DNA of 64,000 nucleotides from Lantana camara (Eukaryota > Streptophyta > Magnoliopsida > Lamiales > Verbenaceae), in contig CM074858.1 in NCBI GenBank assembly GCA_037501455.1, forward strand, positions 91,672,501 to 91,736,500, written 5' to 3'. This document shows, one piece after another, positions 44,314-55,510 of this stretch. Below the pieces are notes generated by a model. It was given only the letters and a program-made list of their open reading frames with translations, searched no databases and was not told the origin of the DNA. How positions within the stretch are numbered: position 1 is the stretch's first letter; each line of letters starts with the position of its first letter. The translations under genes and the position numbers were made by a program.

Positions 44314-46168
44314 TTACAAAGGTTGACGCTTACACGTAGAACCGTTTAAGGTTACATGCATCCATGGTCGAGGGAGACGCTCGCCTTGCCAAGTCTCTAG
44401 CAGGTAGGTATTGTTCACGTTTGCCTGAATGACTTTGAAGGGGCCTTTCCAATTGGGGTCCAACTTACCCACATGTTTGGAGACTTCAACTTTTTTTAGG
44501 ACCAAGTTCCCTAGCTGGAAGGTCCTTTCCTTGACGCGCTTGTTGTACTGGTGGGCTACGGTCGCTTTGTACCTGTGGATCCGAGCCCAACCAGTGTTTC
44601 TTCTCTCATCTAGCAAATCTAATTCGAATGTCAGGTTACCCTCGTTGGCTGTAGGCTCGAAATAGGCAACGTGTGCGGATTATTGTACAATTTCCGTAGG
44701 TATCACAGCCTCGGAGCCGTACACGAGGGAGTAAGGGGTCTCACCTGTTGTCGCTCGTAGGGTAGTACGGTATGCCCAGAGGGCTCCTTGAAGTTCTTCT
44801 GCCCATTCACCCTTTTTACTCTCGAGCATTGTTTTCAAATGTTGGAGTATGGTTCGGTTGGTTACCTCAGCTTGACCGTTGGCCTGGGGGTGGCCCACAG
44901 AAGTGAAGCGTTGCTCGATCCCTAGTTCATAGCACCAATCTCGTGTGCCAACGGCGATATGAATTGGGAACCGTTATCTGAGATGAGCACCCTCGGGTTG
45001 CCATATCTGTAGATGATGTTCTTCCAAATGAAGTCCCTCACAACTTTGAACGTTATATTTGCGACCGCTTCAGCTTCGGCCCACTTGGTGAAATAGTCCA
45101 CAGCGAGGATTACAAATTTCTTTTGTCCGACCGCCATTGACAGGGGTCCCACTATATCGTTGCCCCACTGGTCGAATGGCCATGAAACGTCAATAGGGAT
45201 CATTTGGGCTACCGGCAGTTGAGGGGTGTTGGAATGAAATTGGCACTTAGGACATTTCTTGGAGTAGTTGATGGCATCCTGCAGTAGCGAGGGCCAGTAG
45301 AATCCACTCCTTAATACCTTCTTAGCCAGAATTCGATCGCCAGAATGGTTTCCACAACTTCTACTGTGCATATACTCTAATACTTCGTTGGCTTGCGAGG
45401 GTCTCAGGCACCTTAATGGTGGACCTTGGGAAGACCGCTTGAAGAGTCGACCCTCGTTATCAAGAGAGAATCGATGGGCCTTACTTCTAACTTTTCGTGC
45501 TTCCACTTTATCGCTCGGGTAGGTTCCATCCCTCAGGAACCTAATGATGTCGTCGACCCAACAAGGTTCGGAGGGATCGACCATGTTCACTTCACTCAAG
45601 GGTCCCGCCTCGCGAATCAGTGGCTTCTCCGTTCTAAGGAATGTGACTGAACGCTCACAGGAGTCTTCCAGAGCGGATGTAAATTTTGAGAGGGAATCTG
45701 CACGCTCGTTTTCTGCCCGCGGGACCTGCAGTAAGTGGAACTCCTTGAATTTGGATATAATATCCTTGGCCCTTGCTAAGTACTGTACCATAGAGGCTTC
45801 TCGAGCCTCATAAATGTCGTCAATTTGACTTGCGATCAGCTGCGAGTCAACATATACAGTGACCCGAGCGGCCCCATTCTGAAGGGCGATCCTGAGTCCC
45901 TTGATGAGAGCCTCATATTCTGCCTCGTTATTGGTGACTGGAATGCCAGTTTGATTGCATAATCTACTTCAATGCCGTGAGGGTCCCTGAGGGTCACCCG
46001 TCCCCCCCCTGTAAGGTCGAGGAGCCATCTGTGTGTAGAAACTATAGCCCATCCTCAACCGAGGGCGCAGTATCCAGGTTGAAGCGTTCTACCGGCAGAT
46101 CTGCCACTGCTTGAGCCTGTATCGCAGTAGGAGGCTCGAAGGTGATGTCGAATTGGCTGAGTTCAATT
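44314..46168 (-). pseudogene. pol: Tat pol: RNase H end and integrase, broken
   Basis: Integrase inserts the cDNA copy into the host genome. From the RNase H end ('TVYVDSQLIASQID', about 45830-45870) the frame continues through an H2C2 zinc-binding region ('HSRSCGNH...CPKC', about 45250-45375), then the catalytic core with Asp in 'WGNDIVGP' and 'LISDNGSQF' and Glu in 'QAEVTNRT'. The C-terminal domain ('WKGPFKVIQ') ends at 44314. Stops or shifts occur near 45790, 44920 and 44680. RNase H is split from the upstream part by the solo LTR at 46169-48097. Confidence 0.88.
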
Positions 46169-48097
46169 TGTTAGGAATAGTGCCCTAGAAAGCCGTTTGT
46201 ATATCCGCTTTGTGCTTTTCCTTATTGTAATCACAGACAATCTTTGAATGAAATAACGAATTGAGGCAACACTTCTTTATATGCTCTTGTTTGGTATGCG
46301 TTTACTTTATCTGTGCATGTATGAGAACTCCCCTAATCCTGATGACTTTAGGACTCTGCCATTTAAGTGAAATGGTTCATGAAACGAGCCCTATATCACA
46401 TAAGTCATGATTAGTAAAATACTCCAAGCCGATGAGTCCTACAGACAGTGGGAGTGTCAACCTGACTCCTCTGAGGCTTGCTTGTGGGATCACGCCCTTA
46501 AGAAGGACCACCTTGTTTCATGGAGGTGGAAAGTGTATAGTTGATACGTGCGTGATACATGAGGGTGCTTACTTTAATAAGTGAGTTCACTGAGGCGCCC
46601 CGTGTGAGAACATTCCTAAATGGGAAAGGAAGTTTCTATTTCAGGAAATGGAAACTTCCAGATTAGGAAATATCTCACGAGTCATTGATGTGATTAATTG
46701 ATCCTTAGACTTGAGATTCCTTGTCACTTTATGAGTTAACTCTGTAGTCTTAGGTATAAGCTTTAAAGGGTGTCGCCTTAGACAACTGATTCAAGGCTTA
46801 TGCTGGGGCTGCACAAGTAACTCGTGAAAGTGAATGAGAATCAAGAAAGGACCTACACTTGCATTTGCAAGGTGATCTCTTATTGTGTAAGTCATTCATA
46901 TGCCATATGGAGTCCTTGGCCAAGGCAGTAGATCAAGACATCAAGAAAAGGGTTTCTTGGATTGAGATCAAATGGATATGAAATGCACTTAGCTTTAAGA
47001 CCGGATTATTAGGGTTCTGATTATTCCCTTGCCCTAGATCTTGGTTGAGAGATAGTAAGTAGGAGGATTGTATCTCACATGAATCAATGACTTAAAGGTT
47101 CTGTCGAATCCGAACATTCCAATTCAGCTAGGGGTTAAACACCTGTTGCTAGACTATGGTCGTTTAATCTATGGACTGATTAATTAATTAGTGAATTAAT
47201 TAATTAGGGTCACTGCTAATTGAATTGAGAACCTAGAGGGTCACACACAACAACTTGGTTACATGAGTTGAGGCTTGAAAATGATTAAACGAGTTAATCG
47301 GGCCAAGAGGGTTCCACACGTGTGAAGTCACACGTGTGGCTCACGTGAGTGACACGTGTCACTGCGACACGTGTCACACACGTGTGTATATATATATGTT
47401 AAATAATTAATTAGTTAATTATTTAATAGACTTTGGTTTAATTTTGAATTAAAAAGAAAGTCTAATTTTGGAGAAAATAATCTAGTTAATTAATTATGAA
47501 TTAATTAATTAGATAAAAATAAGTTATTTATTTTATAATAAATAAAGTATAAAATTATCCAAAAATAGTTTGGATATTTTTAGCTCTCTTAAAAGTTGAC
47601 TAGAATTAGAATTCAAAGTCAAAGTTGGAAAATACTTGATGATCAAGTAATAGGAGAGAGAGGAACCAAATCCTTGTCCAATAAGGATTTGGATCGGCAC
47701 TCCCTCCTATATATAGGGGAGCTCGAGCTCCCCTTTAGAGCTAATAGACAATTCTTGGTTCATGTGTTGAACACCTTCCTTTCTCCAAGATTAAATTAAA
47801 CCCTAGGTTAAGCCTAAACACTAACTAGAGAACTAGCATCCTTACTAGTTAGATTGTGATCAAGTTGGTGGACTTTCTCTAGAGACTTCAAGTTAGAAGT
47901 TTGAAGATTCGAGCTTTACCAAGGAGAGGGGATCAAGCCGCGTGAAGAGCGTTCTTGGGTGGCTTAAAACGCTTCAAGAAAGAATAAAAGAAAAGTAAGT
48001 TTTCTATCTTTACGAATTTGGTTACACGATTGCGAGTTCAAGGTCCTTTTGTTGGGAAATTTTTTTTCCGCTGCTTTCTGATTCGTGTTTTCCAACA
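46169..48097 (+). mobile_element. Solo LTR, 'TGTTRGGAATAGTGCCC' family, copy 2
   Basis: It starts TGTTAGGAATAGTGCCC and ends TTTCCAACA, 1929 bp. The TSD CAATT is perfect (46164-46168 and 48098-48102). A G-box cluster (47313-47385) precedes a TATA box (TATATATA, about 47708-47715) by about 330 bp. It lies inside the RNase H region of the Tat pol, in the opposite orientation. Confidence 0.93.
47313..47385 (+). promoter_or_regulatory. G-box (CACGTG) cluster in solo LTR copy 2
   Basis: About six CACGTG-type motifs lie in 73 bp, several embedded in longer palindromes such as GTGACACGTGTCAC. The position matches copy 1. Confidence 0.75.
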
Positions 48098-48102
48098 CAA
48101 TT

Positions 48103-49394
48103 AACCATTTGATTAACCTCCCTGAGTCGTCCGGTTTCGCGAGCACCTGTTTGAGGGGTTGGTCCGTAAGCATTGTGATGGAGTGAGCTTGGAAATATGG
48201 CCTCAACCTTCGGGGAGGCATTAACGAGCGCAAAGGTAAATTTCTCTATCTCCATATATCTTTTCTCTGCCTCCTGCAAGGTCTTGCTTAATTAATACAC
48301 CGGCAGATACTGACGCTCGGGTACAACTACGAGGACAGCGCTCATGGCTTCTGAGGAGACTGAAAGGTAAATAAGCAAGCTCTCCCCTGGGTTAGGCTTG
48401 GTCAACAGTGATGCGTTCGAGAGATATTGCTTCATGTCTTGCAAGGATTTCTCATATTCCTCGCTCCAAGTGAAGTTACGAGCATTGCGAAGGATTTTGA
48501 AGAAGGACAGGTTCCTGTCGGCCGAGCAGGAAATGAATCTGTTCAAAGAAATGATCTTGCCCACCAGCACTTGGACTTCTCTTACATTTCAAGGGGAGGG
48601 AATATCAAGGATTGCCCTTATCTTTTCTGGATTAGCCTCTATGCCCCTCTGACTGACCATGTATCCCAAAAATTTGCCACCTCGAACGCCAAATGTACAC
48701 TTGGACGGGTTCAATTTCATACCATAATGACGTAGGATGTTGAATGCTTGCTTGAGATCCTCCAGATGGGAATGTTGACGATCGCTCTTGACAATCATAT
48801 CATCCACATATACTTCCATGGACTTCCCGATTTCGCGCTCGAACATTCAGTTGACGAGGCATTTTTGAGTCCGAACGGCATAACTTTGAAATAGTGAACA
48901 CCCACATGGACCACGAACGAGGTTTTTGGGCGATCCTCGGGCTCCATGAAGATCTGATAATACCCCTAGAAGGCATCCATCATACTCATGAGCTCACAAC
49001 CAGCGGTTGAATCCACTAATTGGTCGATCCTTGGCAAGGGGTACGGATCTTTAGGGCATGCTTTGTTGAGATCTGTGAAGTCGTTGTACATGTGCCATTT
49101 GTTAGCGCTCTTGGGTACGAGAGCGATGTTACAGAGCCATTCTGGGTATAAGATCTCCTCAGTGTATTGAGCCTCGATGAGTTTATTGACCTCCTCCTTG
49201 ATGCCTTGCCTTCGGAATCCATAAATGTCCCTCTTCTTTTGTTTGATAGGTTTGAAGGTTGGATCCATGTTGAGCCTGTGGACAATTACGCTCGGATCTA
49301 TTCCAGTGAGGTTGGAAGCTTTCCAGGCGAACACGTTGAGGTTCTCTCGGAGAAAGTCGATCATCATGACCTGAGGGGGACAGTCGAGGTTTGA
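48103..49394 (-). pseudogene. pol: Tat pol: reverse transcriptase and RNase H start, broken
   Basis: Read on minus, the segment opens with 'FLRENLNVFAWKASNL' and 'KKRDIYGFRRQGIKEEV', passes the first RT blocks ('NKACPKDPYPLPRID'), then a TAG at 48966-48968 after 'MMDAF'. It resumes with the catalytic 'YVDDMIVKS' (about 48790-48815) and the thumb ('GMKLNPSKCTFGV'). RNase H begins near 48430 ('FTWSEEYEKSLQDMK') and is cut by the solo LTR at 48097. At least one frameshift separates the first RT block from the YVDD block. The upstream part was removed when the element at 49395 inserted. Confidence 0.88.
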
Positions 49395-52300
49395 TGTAAC
49401 ACCCCGATTTTTCATTTGTACTAATATGTCGTATGTGTTTATAAATTGACATCCCGATCGTCAGGCCCTACAGGTATGTTGTAACGAGAGTGTTATTTGC
49501 ATTTTAAATTAATTATTTAAGCAATGGTGTGTTATTTTAATTATTACGTAATTATATGAAACTACTTGAATTATTTGATTTAAATTCCAAAATTTGCCTA
49601 AGTGTTTAAATTACTTGAAATCTTGTAATATGTGAATTTATAATATATGAATTTATTTCCCGGGCATGCTAATTTCGGGAATTATGTGATAAACGTGATT
49701 TAAGGATTTAATTTTATAATTTTATAATATGTGGACTTAATTGAAATTTGGTTCTTGGACTTAATTGCAACTTTTTGAAAGTTTTGGACTCATTTGAAAA
49801 ATGAGCCATTTTAGTACTCTTGTTTGTACTTTTTAATTCGTATCTTGAGCTACGGCACTCGGATTCGAGTCCCATCTTTAACGTTCAACTCCTTTCGACG
49901 ATCCGGATGCAATGGAACAAGTTTCGTAATTTTTCGATGTCGTTTAGACCTCCGACGACGCGAATTTCAGCCCCTCGTACCTTATTACACCCCTATGACC
50001 TATATTTTGAGCTATAGGACCCATCCTTCACCAATTATTTGATTTTAAGACATTTTGTAGCCACATATCTCTCTCTTTTCCTTCTTCTTCCCACGAGATG
50101 AGCAGCCACAAGAGCAAGGAGGAGAGATTTCCACTATTCATCATCTTCAAGCTCAAGATTTGCTCCATATCTTCTAGCCTTCTTTGATCTTCAACAATCT
50201 GAGGTAAGATCCGTAATCCTTATGATTTTTGCTTCAATATATGCTCCATTTTGTGTCTTATACTTGAGGTTTTATGCATGATTGAAGAGAGGCATGAATA
50301 GTTAGGTTTTCTCCAAAATTTTGAATACTTGCTCATATGTGTTTATTATAAGTTCTAAGCTAGAGAATGAGTTCATTTATGTCCCTTTATCTCGTTTTCT
50401 TGCATTAAATACATGGTGGTTATGTGTATTAACTTCTACCATTAATGAACTTGAGCTTATGAAAGAAAAATAGGGGATTTTTGACTCAAAACCAAACTGC
50501 TGTCACAACTAGAAGTTGCTGTCAATATGCTACTGTTTTAATGAAGTTTTGCATGAACTTTGAGCATGAAATGCATGGTAAATGATTAGATTTCGTGGTT
50601 CCCTGTTACATGATGTTGTTGCCCTGTTTTAACCTTCATTTTAGATGCATTATGGTTGAGTTTGAGCATAAAACGAACTGCTGCATGCTGCTACTTCTTG
50701 CACTCATTTGCTGTCAGTTTTGTGAAGTTTTGAGCTTGATTCTTGCATGATTTGAGGCCTAACTTACATGTAAAGCTTCAGCCCTGTTTTATGATCATGT
50801 TGCATGCTTTTAACCTTCATTTAGATGCAAATTGATTGAGTTTTAGGCTAGAAAAATGGACTACATACCTGCTGTCAATATGCTGTCAGTTTTGTGCTTT
50901 TGAGCATGAAATTTGCATGGTTTTAACTTGAATTTCGTTGCTCAACTGCTGCCCCTGTTATGCTATATTAATGCCTACATTGAACCATCATTTTATCTGC
51001 AAATGGATGAGTTTTATGCATGAAAAGTGACTGGAAAATCTACTCCTTTCTTACCAAGTTGCTGTCAGGATTTTGTGCCTTGTTTGTTAATTCTTTGAGC
51101 TCCATTTCATGTGAAATTTCATGGTTATGAAGTATTTAAATTTCCTTACATGTTAACTTTGTTTTCCCAAGCTTTTAACTCTTATTTCAACTTCAAACTT
51201 GATGAATTGGTTGCTTGAATTCATGCCCTTCTTTGCCCCAATTTTCTTGCACGTTTGAAGTGATCTTTGTTGCTCCAAGTTATGGCCTGAAAATATGATG
51301 TATTAATGTTCATTCCATGCATGATTTATGTGAAGTTGCTACCGCTGCTGCTACGAATTTCCTTCAAAAGAAAATGGCATGACACGGCCATGTCAAGATT
51401 TGAACTAAAATGGACATGACCGTGTTGTGTTCTCGGATTTGGAAAAATAAATCGGACACGGTCGTGTCCATTTTGAATTGAAAACCAACACGGTCGTGTC
51501 ATGCATCTGAAATTTGTTAAATGTTTTGGAATTTTCGCAGCTATAGGCATGCATGCATAATAGGTATTAAATGGGATTTATGAGTTTTGCATGTTTACGT
51601 GTAGGCCTGCATGTATTTATTTCCATGCATGAATTGATATTATGTGCATGTGTGTATAATTATATATATTACATTAATGCATGTGTTTGTATATAAATAA
51701 TATTATGCATGATATGTTTATATATATATAGTTTAGTTAATGCATGGAAATATTGTGTTGTGCATGTGTGTGAACGTGTGTCTCTGCATGCACGTGTTGT
51801 ATGTTGTTACGTGCATGTGCATGAATATATATAATATATGCTAAATTTATTTATTAATTTTTATGATATGCTATGAACCTTAGTTTAATTTATGTATTTA
51901 TTTTAAATGAGTGATATGTGCTATAAACCTTATTTGTCAATCCTCTAATTGTAAATGTGATTTTAGTACGTGATATGATCGTTATGTGAAATTCTTGACT
52001 CGAACGAATATGAACGCTTCTAATATTGAATGAATAACTTGTTTATATAATTTAGATGAATTAATTGTGCACAAGAACATCTTCATTACATAATATTATT
52101 TTTTATGCATCTCATATCATGATCAATTCATTGTCGTGCGTCATATATGGTACATTTGGAGTCTTGAGTCTCACGAATTTATTCCATTGTACTTTGTACA
52201 GTTTTCTCCAGGGCGGAGACTTGTCGGGTTCATAGGATACTTTCGAGTCTTCCTTTCTTCTTGGTATTGTTCGGTAAGAAGTGTACAGGTGGGTTTCTCT

Positions 52301-53400
52301 TCTAATAGTTAAATCGACCCTATATACAACCAATGTGCAAAGTTTCAAGCCAAAAATGTATATTATACGTATATAGAGTCTTTTCTCGAGTCTATGATTT
52401 TCAATGTAAACCCTTTTCTTGATTGAATACCTACCGAATGTTTTGGCGAGAAATGAATGAATGTTCACGGGCCCAGGGACTTGGTGTGTGTGGCAATCCG
52501 AGGAGACATGGGCTGACGGTGATCCCGCACACTAGTCCCAACTAATAAACGGCGTAACCGGACCTCGTTAGGAGTTAGCGAGGAATGGACGCTGAGTGCC
52601 ACCTGGGGAGTCATGAAACCCTTGTGGTCAATGAATGGATGGTTCGGGCCGATCACCCGGCCATCACCCGGAGGAAGAAGGTGTAAATGTTCATGAATGT
52701 GCACAAAAGAATGTTATGCATGAATGAAAGAAAGAAAGAAAGAATGTTTAATGAACTACACGAGGTGTTGGTTGGAGATAATGCACGCCCACTCGTCGGG
52801 CCACAAACGACCTAATGAAAAATGGACGTTATAATCCCTTTTGATGACTTCTTGATTTCACCCACTTGGGAAGTATTCTAAAAACCTCATTTGGGATTAT
52901 AATTTGCATGTGAATGTTTAAATATTGCCTTATATGATACTTATGCCTCATTTTATACCCACCAGTCTCGTATAGACTGAACCCGATTTGTTTTTCAGTG
53001 TTCTTGCAGGTTTGGAGTGCTAGGCGGGAAGTCAAGTCTATTAAGTCTTTCGGTTAAGTCAGAGTCTGTCCATATGCACATTGCACTATGATTTGTTTTA
53101 GTTACGAAGAATGTATATTTTGTATTGGTTATTACTATTATTGTAATTTCGGGATTAGGTATCTATGCTAGTTGAACCCGTTGATCTTGCTTATCTTGTT
53201 ATATTTGTATGTACATTGCTTCCGCATTCGTAATATTTCCGTTTTTCTGCCTCTTTGGTTGCGAAAGTTAGTTCCCGCCTAGCTTAGCGAGTGTGTATGT
53301 CCCCGTTCGCCGGGATTGAGCTCGGGTATGGATTATCTGTTTCATATTCGGGTCGGGTCTCGGTGCGGGGGGTTGTGGTACCTTGCGCTCGGGTGCTACA
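49395..53400 (+). repeat. 5' LTR of the LARD-like element (4006 bp)
   Basis: TGTAACACCCCG at the start and GGGTGCTACA at the end. It contains the palindrome cluster (51380-51501), the TCTCCAGGGCGGAGA stem (52205-52219), the CAGTCT hairpin (52973-52989), GCTAGGCGGG (53019-53028) and CCCGCCTAGC (53274-53283). Minus-strand open frames here are repeated in the other LTR and are not genes. Confidence 0.93.
51380..51501. repeat. GGACA-CGGTCG-TGTCC palindrome cluster
   Basis: Copies: 51380-51395 (TGACACGGCCATGTCA), 51413-51427 (degenerate), 51454-51469 (GGACACGGTCGTGTCC) and 51487-51501. The same cluster is present in the 3' LTR at 62257-62378. Confidence 0.85.
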
Positions 53401-53408
53401 TCCTTAAG

Positions 53409-53424
53409 TGGTATCAGAGCACGG
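53409..53424 (+). promoter_or_regulatory. Primer-binding site, initiator tRNA-Met type (LARD-like element)
   Basis: TGGTATCAGAGCACGG lies 8 bases after the LTR end. Confidence 0.93.
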
Positions 53425-55510
53425 TTGCAAAACCGGTGTTATCGTGTTGTGATTGAGTCAGTCTAGGTCGCACGACTTAGGAACTACATGACAATGTGTG
53501 CTTTGCATCGATCTTGAATATGAATTGCTCTCCTTTTTGAGTTTTGTTGACTTATCTGTTGCATTCCTGCATTGGATCAGTGCTTTTCATGAAGAATACG
53601 TGCCATGAGCATGCACTAATCGCATGCATATATCCTTGAGATAACTTGTGAATTATAGGTTATGAAGACACTATCAAACCACGACCAAGTATCACACTAA
53701 CAACGCTCTATTGCAAGCCCTCTCTGAGGCATGAAAGATAGGAAGGATACACCCGGGAAGAATATAGAGAATTCGAGATGTGTGGCCTTTCTAGATAGAG
53801 CTAGAGCTCGAGGGTTAGGAGATGATTGGAAGTTCGATTTCAGAGATGAAAATATAGAGGGACACCTGATGAAATAAGAGTTGATCGGAAAATATTTATG
53901 ACTCCGAAGATTGATATACGCGGCTCTCTTACATAAGATACCATAATTGGATTCAACAGGGTTATCCAAATTAATGTATGGAGTGAATGAACTTTGAAGG
54001 TACTTTAACTCAGGGTTCGGATTATGGAAGAGATAGCGAGGATTGTGACAATTCAAGCTAAAACACCTTCGGTGGGAATTCAGCATCAAGAGTCGTCAAA
54101 GAGAAACTTTTAAATAAACCCAATAGTTAGAAAAGAGGTTACTGAGGTCAAGATCGGGAAGAAGTGACTCCAAGAGCCCTAAATTTCAACTAAGATGGAA
54201 AACGAGTTGGGAAGGGATTGGAAGAAGCCAAGCAGCGTGGAAAACACAAGTTTATGGAAGGTGACAATACTACGGACAAGAGTTGAGTTCGTTTTCCAAA
54301 TCCAAGCTGAATTGCCGTGTTGTGAGGGTGAATTGGGAAATATGGAGCAACGAATGGAAACGGTAAAGAGAGGCAAAGACGTTTTGGAAGGAAAGCATGG
54401 GCGCAAGTGGGAGCTATTGGAAAGCAAGTTTTATTCCCAATCTAAACTAGTAAAGGATACACAAAAGGGATCTTGATCAGGGTGATGACTCGAAGTAGGA
54501 TTCGGAAATACCGTCGGGGTAATTTTATAAGTGAGTTGGGCATTATTGAAGGGCGATTCCGGGGAGAAATTTGGATGCTAATTCCGTGGATGCAAAGGAA
54601 GTTAGGGACCAAGAAATTTCAATTCCGAACCGTGGAAGGTACAAGTTGATGCACAAAGATTCATGGAAAACTTGAAGATCGTGGGAAAGAAGAAGCATGA
54701 TCAGCAAGTTAAAGTAACCTCGTGATTGGGGGAACGAGAAAAACTACCGAGCTAACAACTTAGCACATTGGTGACAGGTTCCGAAACACACATAGCACGT
54801 GCATCATACTTCGCATCAATTATTTATTCTTCTTTGCTTATGTTCGTGCGTGCATTTCTAATTGATTTTGTTGCTCTAATGTGCTGCATATTTAATTGTC
54901 ATAAGTGTGCCACATGCATCGCCATTTAACCCTGACATGCATTCTAGTGTTTAATTGATAGGAAATTCTTTTATTTCACTTATCAAGTATCATTTCAACC
55001 GACCCACATCTGAGATATAAGGAAGATGACTTTGGAGAAATAAAGAATTTCAAGTAAGGGATAGATTGACAGAAACGGGAATTCAGAAAGAGAAGTGTGA
55101 CTACAGTTGGCTTTGGGGTTTTTGAATCGGACAAGTATAGGAAAGGAGTTTCAGACACCAAGCGAATTAGAGGGGAAGTTGAAAGGCAAAATGTTGGGGT
55201 TGCCATTTTAATTAAAATCCTCTCTAATGGAAATTATTCATCCAGAATTTCGATAAAAGAAAGATTGATGGAATTTGACATGTAAGGACAGAAAATTTAA
55301 GGGGGAGAGCATGACTAAGAGATAAATTGGAAGGTTGGAATTGAGCCATGAAGAAATATTTTAGCAGGAACAAGGAAATTGCAAATTAAGGGTTGACCAT
55401 TCAAATGAGAGCTAAGTCACTAAATTCGGGTTGAAGAATTTCACGGGGAATAGAGGAGATAGCTCGTTGAATCGTTCTAAGTATGTAAGTTGATTTGAAG
55501 ATAAGGGAGT
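53425..55510 (+). other. LARD internal region, left part, non-coding
   Basis: A/G-rich sequence with only short open frames and no gag, protease or reverse transcriptase signature. It continues at 59153 after the nested solo LTR. Confidence 0.7.

Larger units (their letters stand above)
36345..49394 (-). mobile_element. Tat-lineage Ty3/gypsy element with antisense ORF, partial
   Basis: Read on the minus strand from the right: reverse transcriptase, RNase H, integrase (49394 to 44314), then a gene on the opposite strand (40539-43261), a polypurine tract (about 39957-39940) and the 3' LTR (from about 39939). This order, with an antisense ORF between integrase and the 3' LTR, is known for the Tat lineage (Ogre/Retand/Grande type). 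Gag, protease and the 5' LTR are missing because the LARD-like element inserted at 49395; they may continue beyond the window. Two solo LTRs (36635-39348 and 46169-48097) also cut it. The left boundary is approximate. Confidence 0.85.

Noticed and set aside
52112..52704. Two adjacent minus-strand open frames (118 and 79 codons), also present at 62989-63581
   Set aside because: They are copies of the same LTR sequence, cross the conserved stem blocks, and have no domain; repeated open frames reflect LTR identity, not coding.
53697..54476. Open frames in the LARD internal region considered as gag
   Set aside because: No gag fold motif, zinc knuckle or protease site; the two longest frames are on opposite strands.
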